From contig CM059623.1 in assembly GCA_030435675.1 (NCBI GenBank), positions 12,742,092 to 12,806,091 on the forward strand: a stretch of 64,000 nt of DNA, given 5' to 3'. The notes below the pieces were generated by a model. That model had not been told where the DNA came from, did not search any database, and saw nothing but the letters and a program-made list of their open reading frames with translations. Made by a program: the position numbers and the translations under genes. This document shows positions 12,813 to 25,878 of the stretch, in pieces. Source of the stretch: Steinernema hermaphroditum (taxonomy: Eukaryota; Nematoda; Chromadorea; Rhabditida; Steinernematidae). The first letter of the stretch is position 1. Every line of letters starts with the position of its first letter.

Positions 12813-14346
12813 TTAGGTTGTCTTTCTTGTTTCGCGTTTATGGCTTAGGCCTTTTTCCATTTTGGTTTATATCAACGGTTGGTATCTGATCCTATTAACT
12901 TAACTTAACTTTTATTCCGAATCATTAATTTACATTAAGCGGATCTCATAATGTCCAATGAGCGCCATTCTTCTTGCTTGGTTCTGCCACGCTTGCCTCC
13001 TCAACGCTTTCTTGATTTCGTCTAGCCATCTTGTTCTGGGGTCGTCCGAGTGGTCTCAAAACGATTGGTCGCCACTCCGTCAGGCGTTTCGACCATTTTT
13101 CTTCATCGTCATTCGCGAGTTTCTACGCGTACTTCATCTTCAGTCTCTTTGCATCCTATTGTTAAGGGAACAGTGCGACGAACAAAAACAGCTACGCGGA
13201 AGGTCATCGTTCTTCAGTGGTCTTCAGCCATTTTTATGAAAACACTCACTGTTCAACGGTGAGAAACGTTCTGGTGAAGTGAGGCTTTCACGATTATGAC
13301 TTGGAAGTATGAATGGGGAATGATAGCTTTTTTCTGTTCGTGACATGTTTCCCTTTAAGGCTTATAATTGCTTGGAAATTTGCCATTTCTGCTATTCGCC
13401 TTTTCCAGAAATCGACTTCACTGTCGACTTAAGTTCTTTTTTACTTCAAAAAGCTATTCGACTAATCTAAGCTATTCTGTCTGCTATTTATTTGCACTAG
13501 GGTATTGTATTTAAGCATCTGCATGCTTTATGGTTTACACGCACTTGATTCGGTCTTGTATCGTTCCTGTAATCTGCTCCTGCGCCATCTCCTGAGCTTT
13601 CCATATGTTTTCAAACTTTAGCTGACTTTGCAAAGAGAGCTGTTCATCAGAATGACACAGGTGGATTTCCGCGAAACGTGACTTGGAGGTTGTCCTAAAT
13701 TACTTGAGTAGCTTCCTTAAATATTAGCTTTCAAACTGCGGCTAAAACAACGATCGCCTTTTCCACGATGCATAATCGGCAATTCTGATAAAATCGATGG
13801 AATTAAATATTTTTGTTGAATTTTTGTTCGGTGGAAAAACTCCACGGTATAGCTTTGGGCAAGACGTTGTATACACGCCGTACGGAGAGAGCAAAGTTGC
13901 AAGCTGCATCGCCGAGTGTTGGGTCAGTTTTTCCAGCTGTTTTCTGCGACGACATCTCAGCCAAAACTGTACCTTTGTCGACCAATCTGTTGTATATGAA
14001 TAATAACTTGCGCGCCGTTGTTAGCGCTGATGGATTCAGATGCAATGCCGATCTTTATCTTTACATAGTCGTGCTGTTCTATCACGTGTGTTTCAATCGG
14101 ATTCCTTACTTAGCGTCACCTCTCACCATGCCACCGTATTCCGCAACTTCGCGTGTTCCATTATTCAAACGAGCATGTGTTAAACACTAAACGCTAACAA
14201 GAACAGTCCATGTTTCAGACGATTAAAAAGCCCGTCTAACGAACCCGAATAGTGCGGACATGACGCGCTGAAACATGTCATCAACGGCTCAGTCCGGCAG
14301 CTATCATCGCGTGTCCTCCGGCTCTCCATAACGAAAAACGGCGCCG

Positions 14347-14803
14347 ATGAACGGAGGCGATTGTGTGGCCATCGGCGGCTCCGCCCCCCTTTCCTCTTCG
14401 GGAGTGTGTCAATCCTCGTCGTCGCCGGGCGGCGACGACAAATGCCTTTGCTGCTGCTGCGCCGCTTCGTCGTCCTCGGAAAGCGCTCGGTGCACTAGAA
14501 GAAGCCACAAGAAGCCAGTGAAGCCATTGAGCGATGCGGCCGTAGCGGACAGTGTCCGCAAGAAGCGCGAAGCGGCTGCAAGCTCGTCTATTTCTTGCTG
14601 TACCTTCCTTTGCGCCTCTAAGGGGCCGAACCGACGGCGTTCGTGCGTTCTGTCGCCGACGACGCCCGAGTACGGTAGCGCGACGACGCCGACTTGGGAT
14701 CCCGGCACCTTGCCCGACAAGATCACGCATCCGGCGGTTTCGAAAATGGCCGAACAGCAGCTGTTGCTGGCTGTGGACAACAGCTCCTCCGTTACTTTCA
14801 GAC
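14347..14803 (+). CDS. Candidate first coding exon, Cys/Ser-rich N-terminus, phase-1 donor
   Basis: GC-rich island open from ATG at 14347 for 152 codons to AGA C followed by donor GTGAGTCG at 14804. The product begins MNGGDCVAIGG, has a cysteine cluster (DKCLCCCCAASSSS) that could be palmitoylated, a basic patch (RRSHKKPVK), and ends with LPDKITHPAVSKMAEQQLLL and a Ser/Val tail. I recognise no domain. Two minus-strand frames are also open here (14281-15036, Arg/Ala-rich; and 14409-14780, with good codon bias), so strand assignment is not secure. I favour + because of the ATG, the strong donor and plausible composition. The phase-1 end matches the rabphilin acceptor exon at 62941, but 48 kb separates them. 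Confidence 0.4.
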
Positions 14804-15473
14804 GTGAGTCGATTTATTCTAAATTTACAAAACATGGTATCTTGGAAATTTTCCGGTTGGACTCCTGAAGACGAAACTCTTGTAATCTTACTTGTCGCCC
14901 TCCTTGAGCCACTGGGAACCACTTCAAATAAGGCCTTTGACGTCTGTTTTGAGTTTGGTAGACTTCCTTTATTACCGACTCTATGGCCACAATAGGATTT
15001 TCCCTGTCCTATGCGAAACAATGGAACAATCAACACCTTCTACCTTAGTTGATTGCGACAAACAATTATATTTGTATACCATTCACATCATAGTACCGTT
15101 TCCTTAGACAGCTGTTTTTAGTCTATTCTGGCGTGGTATCTATGAGCCAGATCTCTTCTTATCGCTCCAAGTCCATTTGTGCAACATTCTAGTCATCGCA
15201 AACTAGTCATTCGACTTTCGTTTGTTCCAATCGGTCACTCTCATAAATGAGTTGAGTGAGCGATCGGTCTTGGCCGAAATGATCGTCCCGGTCCAATGAA
15301 AGCCTAGAAGAACACCAAGGTTGCTGTTTTATCACAAAACGTTTGGCTTTAATGGCTTGAACCATATCATCTGCCGAACTTCCTTGTATACTATAATTCG
15401 CTTTTCAACACCTCTCTTTGCTATAAGGTTAAATAAAAAAAAAATTTTTGCTAAAGTTGTCGTCAACACATTT

Positions 15474-15975
15474 AGTGGCGTGGGCGCTTTCATTTGATGA
15501 TAGCTCGGGTCATCCGATCGGCCTAAATGACGTCACTTTGCATCCAACTCAAGTTAGATAACGTACAACGCAACTTATCAATCTTTTGTATTTTTCATCA
15601 CAATGTTGTATATATGATTATAGTATATATTGATCAATTTCTTTGGCCATCTATCCATCAAAACTAAGCTGATGTTAACGATCTTGACTGGTTCATGTCG
15701 AAAATAAAAGGAATTTTTGCGGTCGCGTGAACGCCTTCCTTTGGCGATCGCTCGGGTCATCCGATCGGCCTAAATGACGTCACTTTGCATCCAACTCAAG
15801 TTAGATAACGTACAACGCAACTTATCAATCTTTTGCATTTTTCATCATAATGTTGTATTTCCCTTTACGAATATGAAATTTTCATAAATTTTGATCAATT
15901 TCCTAGATCCATCAAAATGAAGCTGATGTTAACGATCTTCATTGATTCACGTCAAAACCGAAAGAAATTTTTGCA
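15474..15975. repeat. Tandem duplication, period 247 bases, with CRE palindromes
   Basis: Two units in direct tandem. CTCGGGTCATCCGATCGGCC starts at about 15504 and again 247 bases later. Each unit carries TGACGTCA (15528-15535 and 15775-15782) followed by CTTTGCAT, a stretch of 80 nearly identical bases, and ends in AATTTTTGC. The first parts are almost identical, the rest is diverged by small indels. Confidence 0.9.
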
Positions 15976-16271
15976 GCCTCCAACAGTTTGTTGCTTTGCC
16001 ATTAGCTCAACGGTTACTGATTAGAAAATACATTGTAACACGTATTTGACAGCTAAATCTACCATGTGATCGAAAGCATAGTCTTTTTCAAACATGGATC
16101 TTCTCGTTTTGGAAATATTCTCGATTTCATTATTTTTCTGTCAGCTACTTGCATAGTTGTTATTTTTTGCTGAAATAATGCCTGTCCAATTTTTGTGCTT
16201 TACTTGATACTAACCAGTACACAGGCAAAATGTTGTTCAAAGCCAATCGGATTCGTAACGTGGCATGCTAG

Positions 16272-16600
16272 CATTGGTGCATGTGTTCTTGGTTCATGAC
16301 CATCCATGAATTTTAAGCAAGACCAAGAATTTCTTGTTGAAATCTTGTTTAAATTCATGATTTTGCTTTTGAAGAAATGCTTAGCACCAGCGAACGTATA
16401 AATCCCAAAAATACGCGATCGCTGGTGCTTAGAAGCCTTTCTTCAAAATCAAAGAGATTGGAATCATGGTGTGGAAGAGATTGTCGCTTGGTACATGTGT
16501 TCTTGGTCGAATGATGGGGATATGTGGGAGAGCCTGGATGCGTTATTTTCGAAACCTATGGATTGACCATCCATGAATTTTCAACCAAGACCAATTCCAT
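16272..16600. repeat. Diverged direct duplication around the hairpin
   Basis: 16272-16332 (TTGGTGCATGTGTTCTTGGT, GACCATCCATGAATTTT, AAGACCAAGAATT) recurs at 16487-16600 with an insertion of about 50 bases between the two shared blocks. The hairpin lies between the copies. Confidence 0.65.
16358..16451. ncRNA. miRNA-like hairpin candidate
   Basis: About 33 bases (16358-16393, TTTTGAAGAAATGCTTAGCA then CCAGCGA) pair with 16420-16451. Inner CGTAT/ATACG lengthens the stem, leaving an 11-base loop AAATCCCAAAA. Arms differ by small bulges only. The length of about 94 bases fits a nematode pre-miRNA, though a tiny MITE is also possible; no target duplication was obvious. The strand of any transcript is unknown. 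Confidence 0.4.
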
Positions 16601-19600
16601 TTTTGAGCGTGTTCGTTGTAACTTAATTGACCACGAACTCGAACTCTTTTTCTTGTATTTTCTATGCGAAATTCTGTTTCTAACAGCGTGCTTTGAACTT
16701 GATCAGCTTAGTCGTACTAGCACTGTCATTTTTGGTGGGTGTAAGCGGACATTTTTGAGTGTGATCAACTGTATCTTGCTAATAATTTCCCTCTCTCGCG
16801 AATGATATAGAAATGCTCTCACATGGTTTGTTTTATGACTGTTTCTTCGTGTAACACTACATTTATAGATCATCCTGTATCCATGATTCATTTCTGAAAA
16901 AATGCTCAGTATCTCTTGCCATTCATCCCTTTAAGTAATGTCCTCTTATCAGGCTCTTCTCATCTTCATAAAAGTTTCAATTTTTTGTCGGAGGTTGGAG
17001 ATCAGTGTACCCGTGAATTAAGATCTAAACGAACTGAATATTTTTGCATCGTAAACCATTCTCATCCTGCTTACATATGCTTTAAAGGATTAACCTTCCA
17101 CGCTGCTCCAAAGATCATATTTTTGAAAAAAATCCTCCACTAATTAACAACACCAAATGTGATCATTGGTATTGTGTCGAATCAACAGATGAAATTAGCT
17201 GATATTCTCAAAATAGACTTCCCGCGCTTCAAAAGGATATGTTTACCATCTTCCGGCTTACATGATGTCAAGTTTGTTTATACTTTCTGCACATATCTGC
17301 TGCTCCGATGGTTCTTTCGCCTTTGGTGTAATGTGACTAATCCAATTACCCGGTCTTCCCGAAGATGAGGATGCCTTGATATGTCGTGGATTGGGTGGGT
17401 TGTTTTTGGAGTCAGTCGGTTTTATAGGTTACAGTCAAAGGCCAGCTTATTTAAAGCCCGCTGAGCAACTCTTCGAAGGCGACCGTCTTCGTGGCTAGGT
17501 GAGGACACCCGCGATTGGTCAGCTGGTTTTGGTCACCCACCATTGACGTCGCATATTGGACAAAAATAAGGCGCAAGCTCTGATAGCTTCCAACGGCAGT
17601 GTCTGGGCTGGATCAAGGGTCAGGGGAAGGAAACCAACGCCGGTGCTGTGCCATCATCATTATCTTCCGATGCTTGAGGCCGAGAAGAAACGCCACTCTA
17701 CGATCGGTGGCTATAATGTATTAACTTCCCATATAAATCTGTGATCCTAACTGCAGCATACAACATCTAAAGTTCTGAAAGTCAGCGGACTCGAGTCCTC
17801 TTGCAATGTGGTGAAGATCATTATAAAAGGATGTACAAGAGCATATCTGAAAAAAGACGCCCGTCACTTTTATTTTAGTCACTGATCTCACTCAGGCAGA
17901 TGTAGAATCTCCACTACTTTAGGGCGACTTTGGGTTTTTAGTTAATTCGTGTTATTTTTGTCGAAAAAACCTTACATATTATGCAATATCAATTGTTACC
18001 TTTATTTGTTCATGTTACGTCTTGCCGTAACAATGTTTGAGGGAGCGTAAAGGCTCAACCAAGTGGGGACCTCAAACTTGGGTAATTAAACCTTTTATAT
18101 AAACACGCAACAATATAGAACACGGGCATAACAAACATGAACTCGCGCTCTATAACAAATACGGCAACTTAACAGAAGAGAGAGAGGGCGAGATCGTTGG
18201 CCCAACAGCCGAGAGATCACGCAGACAAGTACGGTCGGTCTGCACCAGATCGTGGTGAGACCTAGACTGACAATGAACAAGAGTCGATGTGTGTGGTCAA
18301 CACACAACAGTTCAGCTTTATTGCTATATTCCCTACCTCAGTGGTGACAAGATACGATTGGGCTCAGCAAACACATAGTCAGTCAGACTTTGTCTTTTCA
18401 TAAACTTCATGTCGACTTTTTCGATTCTTTTTTATTCCCATGTACATCATGGGTGGCTACTTTCTTATGTACGGATCGTTTTCGATGAATTTTTGTTGTT
18501 TGCTCACCAAAAAAACAACTGAGTATGTGTGCCATAGCCGATCATCGATAACCTCATTTGCCAGTCTGTCGAGCGTGGCTTGTTTTTAATTAGCCCAACC
18601 GCAGATGTTAACGTAAATAATCACTGGGCAAACAATAGGTGCGTGGTTCGTCATGCGATGAAATAGCGGTGCTGTACATAGTAGGGAATTTTTGTCTGGT
18701 TTGTGCAACGTTTAGGCTTGAGTGACTTCCAGGTACCCGACCTCGTCTGTTCTTTTGCAACATTTTTGTGATAAAAGTAAACCTTCACGTAAAATAAGAC
18801 TTGGTAAAAATGTTTAATGGTTGACGTGGCACAAGGGATTGAGTGACCTACAGGAAGCCAACCAAACCTTGTAGTAGTGACAGCTTCGGGTTCAACGGAA
18901 GCCCGCTTCTTCGAAACACGGGAACTCTTTGTGGAGGAACTGAGAAGTTTATTGGCACGTTGGCCAGGCTTGATCACTATTCACCATTAAAATGATGCAC
19001 TTTCTAAGTGGTCCATTTGTGCCCCAAACGGGTCTTCGTTCGAATGAATTGTGAGCGGCTGTTCTTTGCCTTTTTTTTTCTTTGGCTCTCTTGACGAATA
19101 ACTCTCTGCTGAAGTTTTCGGCTTGGTGCTCCTTGAATAGTCCATTTCTGATTCCTTCGGTTTTATTAGTGATCATGGCCATCTACTTCCGATTCAGACA
19201 GTAAAATGCTTTGAGAATTCAACATGCTTTAACCGTTAGCTTTTACTGGGTTGATGCAGTCGACATTTTTGGTTTTTTTACTTTGTGGCGCTCAGAAACA
19301 GTGAAGAAACTCATTTTGTTCATCAGTCACGATGCACTGTCTTAACATCAGTTGGTCAACTTGGACTGGCTGGTTATTTTTGATGGTGTTTCGGCATAAA
19401 TGGGTATCCTAGTTGCCCATTTTCGGGTCCGGTTTCTATTCCTTTCCGGACCGTTTTCATTTTAGCTTTCTCCATTTCGTGTCCTAAGATCATTGGCAAA
19501 AGCATCTGACAAAGATTGACCAGGTCCTACAGAAAAGCCTTCGTTTCATACATTCATTTTTGTGCAAACAGGTTTCAACGTAACTTTCAAAGGACGCTGG

Positions 19601-19725
19601 CAAGATCAGGTGCAAATCGAAGTAGTTAGTTCTTCGTTGGCAGTTTCCCAAACGTCGCATGCTGTGCTCCACGATCTGCGCCTCCATCGTGATCCAGTAG
19701 CTTATTTGGCATTTTCAGCCGTTTC

Positions 19726-19822
19726 AACCGTTACCTGTGATCCCAACCGTCCCCCGGGGATCTCGACCGTCCTCCTTTGCTTTAGACCGTCCCCCTTGAG
19801 ATTTGAACTGTCCCTTTTGAAA
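19726..19822. repeat. Minisatellite, unit about 20-21 bases
   Basis: Four to five imperfect copies of a unit beginning CCGTCCCCC and ending near GA (ACCGTCCCCCGGGGATCTCG, ACCGTCCTCCTTTGCTTTAG and so on). Confidence 0.85.
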
Positions 19823-22435
19823 TGCGCTGGGGTACGAGGGGGACGGACTAAATCCCAAGGAGATGGTTACAACGGCTTTCTGCCGTTCATTTTGTATACA
19901 GTATATTATAACTTTTCGCCTCAATTCTATTTTTTAGCCGTCACTGCTGAAGCGTGCTGACAACGTCAGGTGTCATTAGCCATCGGGCTATAGGGGTTGG
20001 AGTTCACTAATGGAAGTTTACCACTGCACCAGTTTTCAGCTCAACCTGAAGTGGAAATTTCGAAAAGTTCCCTTGATGCGACGGATTTCGCTTTGCTTCA
20101 TGTCGATACGATTATGGCTCGCTAATATCACGATTTTGTGCTTATTTGGGATGGATAGTAGGATTAGGATTACTATCTTGTCTCCGATACTTCACTTTGT
20201 CGTACGGCATTAGAGTCGATGGTTTGCTTCCACTGCTATCTGGTTATATGGTGCCATTCCCCTCAAGATTCCTTTTGCACAATCCTGTTCTAGCTATTTA
20301 CAGAGTTCATTTTTGCCCTTACGATGCACTTTATTGTAGCCATTGACCAACTTCTTCGCGATGTTTCCGAAGTACTCTATGCTCATCAAGTAGCTGTTGT
20401 TCCGGCTTGCAAGATCGAGTTGATGTCATGTTAAGCATGCACTCTATTTTCGCATTAATTTTTAACGCATCTGCCTTCTCTGCAAAACTAATTAACCCCC
20501 GGGTCACCAAAGAACGTAGCCCTCTTATCTTCAGCTTAATCTGATTTGGAAGCGTTTCGCCCCATACTCTATTACGTTCAGCGTCAGGGCATCACACGCG
20601 TGGCTAATTTCCCCGTCTGCTGCGCTCCGGAAAGCGGAAGAATCGGCTGCAAACAACTTGTTAACACCGCGGAGTGGCCCTTTCCACAGAAAATTAGTGA
20701 AGTGGCGCTGACGAAAACAACCGCCAGAAGGGTCCTGTTGCTAAGAGGGATTTTCGCGAAATCCACACGGACGGGAATGGCGTAAACAGACGCAGAAAGG
20801 GGCGCCATTGTGAGGAGAGCTCAAATTGCCGGGCATGGAGGAAGAAGACAAAGGGACCCGGCGGTAATTAGGGACCATTGTTTTTTTTTGGGAAATAGGG
20901 GATGGAAAAGTTGGGCGTTTTTTGGGACAAATAGCTCGGGTAACCTTTGGTCCGGTGGAATCTTTGCTCTACGGTCAACAAGTAAGCGGAACGCCTACTT
21001 ATTTTCCACATTTTCATCACAGTTTTATGTTCCTGGTTAAGTTTATCGAGCTGCGTGGAACTGCGAATCGACTGCTTGTTTTTGTCCATGAAAATGTCAG
21101 TCAACCTAGGTTCTGTAAACATGTCTTAAAGTTGCTCAACTGTAGCGTATGATAACGATGCTATTACCTATCTGTCGGACGTTTTGTTCCAACTAACCTC
21201 CTTCTTGCATTGTTAATTAAATTTCATTTGTCTTAAGTTCACACAAAGTTGCACCCAGATAAAGTATGTAGGTCCTTCCGTTTCGCTCTTTGGTGTCATG
21301 GCTCTAAGTCTCAAGCTTTGGAAGATTGTTAATCCTAAGGATTTTCATTATTGTTAGCGGTCCCCAATGGAGCAAATATATACTTAAAAAGGACCTGGTA
21401 ATCGAATCGTGTTTGTGTCCTAGACCACTTTACATGGTTTCAAATATATACGAGCACGTTGCAATCAAAGCAGCAGTTTATTCGAGTTTGAGCATACACG
21501 GTTATGTTGTTATTTTTGCTACAATTTTGCTTTGTACGTTTCATTTAGCATACTTTGTTCATTCATTTTTTTTCAAGATTTCAAGTGGATCAACCTGATG
21601 TGGAAAGCTTCCCCTTGAAGAAATTTAATTTGTCATTTTGTTGGTTATGCAACCTTGATGACTCAATCCGGTCCTTTTTTTGGAAGTCCATAGAAGTATA
21701 AGTGTGAAAGTTTTTTCTAAATTGTTAACTAGTATTTTTACTTGCCGCAGTCCAATGGGTGCGATACTGATTCTAATAATTCACTCTTGGAAATCAACCT
21801 TATCAGAAACTCCGGATCACATTCATTTGGCGCATATCTGTGAGGACAACAACTTTGGAACATTCCTCTTTTGTCCGTCGTCCGAATCGATTGTTTTATT
21901 TTTGATTCCGTCACTCAGGAGAGGATTAATTTATGCTGTTTTTTTTGCTCAACCTTTTGTAACGTACTAGCACAGCGATTCAAGTAGAATCTCGTTATGG
22001 TAACAGATTTCGGCGCATTTCGATCACAGGAAATTATTTTACTGGAACAGAATTGAAGCGAAGACCAGACCAGATGAAATGGGGCCCACATGAGGAAACA
22101 AACCCGAAACCGGCCGATTATGAATGAAGTGCTTCAATAGCTCTATGTCTCTGGCTACTACGGTAATCATCATTACCCTTGAGTACTGAAGTAATGGATG
22201 AATGCGAAAGTGCATCCATTTATACGACTGGTTCAAATTTGAATCCAGTGAACGTATCATTTTTTTCTGGCATCAGTTTAGGGCATGTGGATGGCACATG
22301 TCGGGAACCTCTTTTCTGTCAGGTCAACCTCGTTTATTGAATCAAATCAAATCATCAATTGTTATTTCTACATTTGGAATATTTGGCACCAATCTTAGGC
22401 TTGCCTTTGGCCAGAGAAGTCCAGAAAAGATCGGG

Positions 22436-22508
22436 GGAACCGGAGCGGAGTCGAACTCGGCTCCCAAGAATAGCAGTCAAGGTACTACCCAGTTCGACCA
22501 CATGGCCA
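22436..22508 (-). pseudogene. Degenerate tRNA-derived sequence
   Basis: Minus strand reads an A-box-like TGGTCGAACTGGGTAG, then a loop CTGCTAT with a possible GCT anticodon, then a good B box (GAGTTCGACTCCG) and a TTTT terminator. The anticodon stem has two mismatches and the variable loop is short for a Ser tRNA. Best read as an old tRNA-derived copy. Confidence 0.4.
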
Positions 22509-23170
22509 ATAACGTTTTTGTGGCGAACGTAACTGTATTCTATATTATCACCTGACTGTATTAGCACTTAACTTTCCAAGGTTGTTAACATGACCAGATA
22601 AGCCGGTGTCCTTTTGGGGTTGACGTTCACTATGCGTGCCCACCTGTGTGTCCATTTTCATCTCGATCCGAGGCGGACACTTCGGAAGGTTCCCTTGTTA
22701 GACTACCCAACTGTTACAAAGCTGCTTGCACTTAGCTAGAACCATATTCAGCAAAGTGCCAATTAACTCGGCGACCCAACTGCCTTCCTTTTTATCCGTC
22801 TGCGATCTAATCGTGACGCAGCTGAGCAAAAAATCGGTCTGGAGAGGTGGGTGGTCTAGACCAGAAGAGCTCACGAGATGAATTGGCACTTCCTGCTTCT
22901 TGATTATTTTCCGAGTTTTGGTTGTTATGTATGTACTTTAAATACTCCCCATTGTGCCCATGTGCCCGTGATCACTATATTCACCTATTTAAGAAGTCAG
23001 GCAATAAGCTGGGTTGGACCACCACACGTATCGTGAAGCGCATAGCGTTGATGGCGCTAACTGTTTGAATGCACGTTTGTACCGATAAATGCAGCTTTTG
23101 AATCCAGATCGCGTTGGCCAGATCGCATGATGGCCACGTGCCATCAGATGGCGGCAGTATGTGCTGATAA

Positions 23171-23550
23171 AGGCCCATTTATACTCTGCGCGACATTATA
23201 CATTATACTTTATATTATACTTAGCTTGTCTACGTGTGACTATTTAAGCAAAACCGAATAAAACTGCACAGTCATGATGCCTTCGCATCGGGCTATCAAA
23301 CCATCATCAGAAAAAAAAATTTGGAACATGCCATGTAGATTAAGTTAACTGTCGCTTAGCTTCAACTTGGCTGTCGCGCAGCTACGCGACACAGCTGTGC
23401 GACAGTCAACTTGAAGCTAAGCGACAGTTTACTTAACCGAAAGCATCATGACTCTGCAGTTTTATTCGGTTTTGTTTAAATAATCACACGTAGACAAACT
23501 AAGCGACACCAAAAAGGGCGTTTTGTGTCGCGCAGAGTATAAATGGGCCT
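23171..23550. mobile_element. Harbinger-like MITE with 3-base TAA target duplication
   Basis: Perfect terminal inverted repeats AGGCCCATTTATACTCTGCG plus CGAC at both ends, flanked by TAA (23168-23170 and 23551-23553). A 3-base TAA/TTA duplication and GGCC-starting ends fit the PIF/Harbinger group. Sub-terminal inverted repeats follow (CCGAATAAAACTGCA near each end), and the centre (about 23345-23440) is another palindrome built on TTAGCTTCAACTTG. It is 380 bases long with no coding capacity. Confidence 0.85.
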
Positions 23551-25878
23551 TAAGGGATATCGTATCGGGAGGTGGGTAGCACTTTACTATACGCGCTGGC
23601 GCTTCCAACATTTGCGTTTTTTAACTGGACGAGCTCCAGCCGATCGCTTGGCATCCTATCATAAGTCATAAATGGAGTACCGTAACATGGTGGCCTAGAA
23701 CGGTGACTCAGTGCATCTCTTACGCACGTTGTTTGTGGCGTCATTAACGTCTGTTCCATACGTCAAACGTTCGTTTTCTTGTAAGTAATGGATGGTGAGA
23801 GAGGGACTTACCTGCAGACAATAGTACCATTTTTGTAAGCGAACTATGATGTTGTGAGCCACATGAACACAACCAGTCAGAAACCACGAAAGAAAACTAA
23901 TCCATGCATCTGTTTCTTTTGTATTTCTCGACAATATCTGTGCCAATTTTTGTAGAACTTAGCAAATACTATTGCAGGGCTACCTTATTTTATATGAACG
24001 TCATTCAGTCAGAAGCAAAAATCAAAATCTGGAGCCAATCCAGCCGTCTCAAAGGCCGCAGTAGGCAGCTGCAGCAGTTGGTTCTAAGATAGTCCTTTAA
24101 TCTCCACTGATAAAGACGCATAGACTTGAAAACGATCTTTTATATTATTGTCGGCATTTTCTTCTTGTTTCTACTGGCACTGAATAATTTTTGTAAGCGC
24201 AATAGAATAATACGATATAACACTTTGGATAATACAATGAGAAACTGGAACTTATCCACGCCTAGGTATTACTGTGCTAGCCTTTCTTTGTCATATTTTT
24301 GAAGGCATCTCAACATCTCAATTGAAGACATAAGTTTTGACTGTACAGTCTACCATATGAGTTAGGACATAGAGCAAGTCAATAAGTCAGTCATCGCATA
24401 AGTGATTATTTTTGAAAGTTCATGATAGAGATACTCTGTAGAGGGAATTTTCAGCGATCTACTCTTCTCTGTGCGCTCTTCAAGATGATGATAGCCCATC
24501 TTTAGGCATCACTGGGTGCCCCTGATTTTTGTTCCTTCTTCCGGCTTTTAACCTTTATATTTTATGGGTGGACATCTTCCAGTGACACTCGTCACTAGAC
24601 GTATCCTTCCGATCTAACACGCTCCTTATCCTCTATCCACGTCAAAAACACACTCCATTTTACGCTTTGCGGATCCTGCGGCAAGTTCCGCTTCCCGTTG
24701 CGCGCGCGCGAGTCCCCGAGGTGCCTCGATTTTTAATTATACGTCGACGTGAGTATCGAGCGTCCAACGGCTTTATGAGACGCGGAGCCAATCCCAACTT
24801 TCTCATTATTCGAATGACGACAGCGCCGGCGACTCTTTCGGACGGAAAGGGACCACATTATTTTGAGGGACCCGCCAGAGGCGATATTCAGGGGGACGGG
24901 ACAAGTGGAGTTTAGAAAGGGAAGCAGGAGGAGAGACTGTATCCCTTTCAACAACTAAATGCTCCTTAATGCACTGAGCGTTGGAGAATCAGGTGGTCGT
25001 TAAGGGTAGATCTTTTACTCACACATGATGTTTCACCCAGGAACAAAAATTATAGTTCTTAATCACTATATTCATTGAGTGTAGTGCAGCTTGATTGTAT
25101 GGAATAATTCAGTTCAATCACCTGCTATTTTTGTCATGTTATCCAGTCCATGCGTTCCGTAGTGTCCAGTGGTGATCTCCTCTACCTTGCCTATTAAGTT
25201 CCAAGTTCAGGGATGCTTGACACAACATTCATTATTAGAGACGAACATTTTTGAAACGTTTCTTACTTCTTACGTCTCCCATGCCTGAAATGGAGGGCGT
25301 CGTTTTTGGGTTTTTATCTGTGGACAATATGGAGAAAAAGTCAGTTAAAGAAGGACTGAACGAGTGGCGATCTGCTATTTTGTGAAATTATTAGTTGCAA
25401 ACACGGCTGCGTGCCTTTATGGCACCATTTTGCGACTTTTGTTTGTGCTAAGGACGAAGGAGCCCTGCGGGCGGCAAGATTGCTGCTCATAGAGTCGCGT
25501 TTGGTCAAGTCTAACCCAGTAAACAAGCATCCTATTCTAGTGGTCTAGCGGCTGTCAACCAACCTCTCTGATTCCAAAGGCACAGTGGCAGCGAACCGAC
25601 CATCCCTGACCTGTCTGTATGAGTCATTCCGAATGTGTCTGTTTTGCAATCGGTCGAGATCGGTTTGACTCAGACCGCATTATGCCTTCTGTTTGGAACC
25701 GACCGCTCCGGTGATCATTCTGACCGCTTGCGAACGGAAGGGGTGAATAAGCGTCCTTCAAAAAGGTACGCTAAGTTTCAGCATTTGAAACATGAGGAAT
25801 ACTCAGACATAAGGTGAAAGGCAAATCGAATTCGTTAGAAACGAGTGATTCACACGGACAAGGGACCACAACGAGGTC

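Larger units (their letters stand above)
7123..14346. other. Gene-poor stretch
   Basis: Contains the minisatellite at 8902, the duplication at 10786 and the MITE fragment at 12724. Remaining open frames are short, AT-rich and unrecognised. ATTTTTG appears about 18 times on +. Confidence 0.5.
17200..23160. other. Gene-poor stretch
   Basis: No recognisable gene. A GC-rich island at 20560-20840 has short open frames on both strands without convincing splice sites. The minisatellite at 19726 and the tRNA-derived piece at 22436 lie here. Confidence 0.45.

Noticed and set aside
14281..15036. 251-codon minus-strand open frame over the GC-rich island
   Set aside because: Arg/Ala-rich composition typical of an antisense shadow in CG-rich DNA, and the last third is ordinary AT-rich sequence. 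The plus frame has an ATG and a good donor.
25545..25620. tRNA gene on the plus strand (GTGGTCTAGCGGCTG)
   Set aside because: A good A box, but no B box or paired stems follow.
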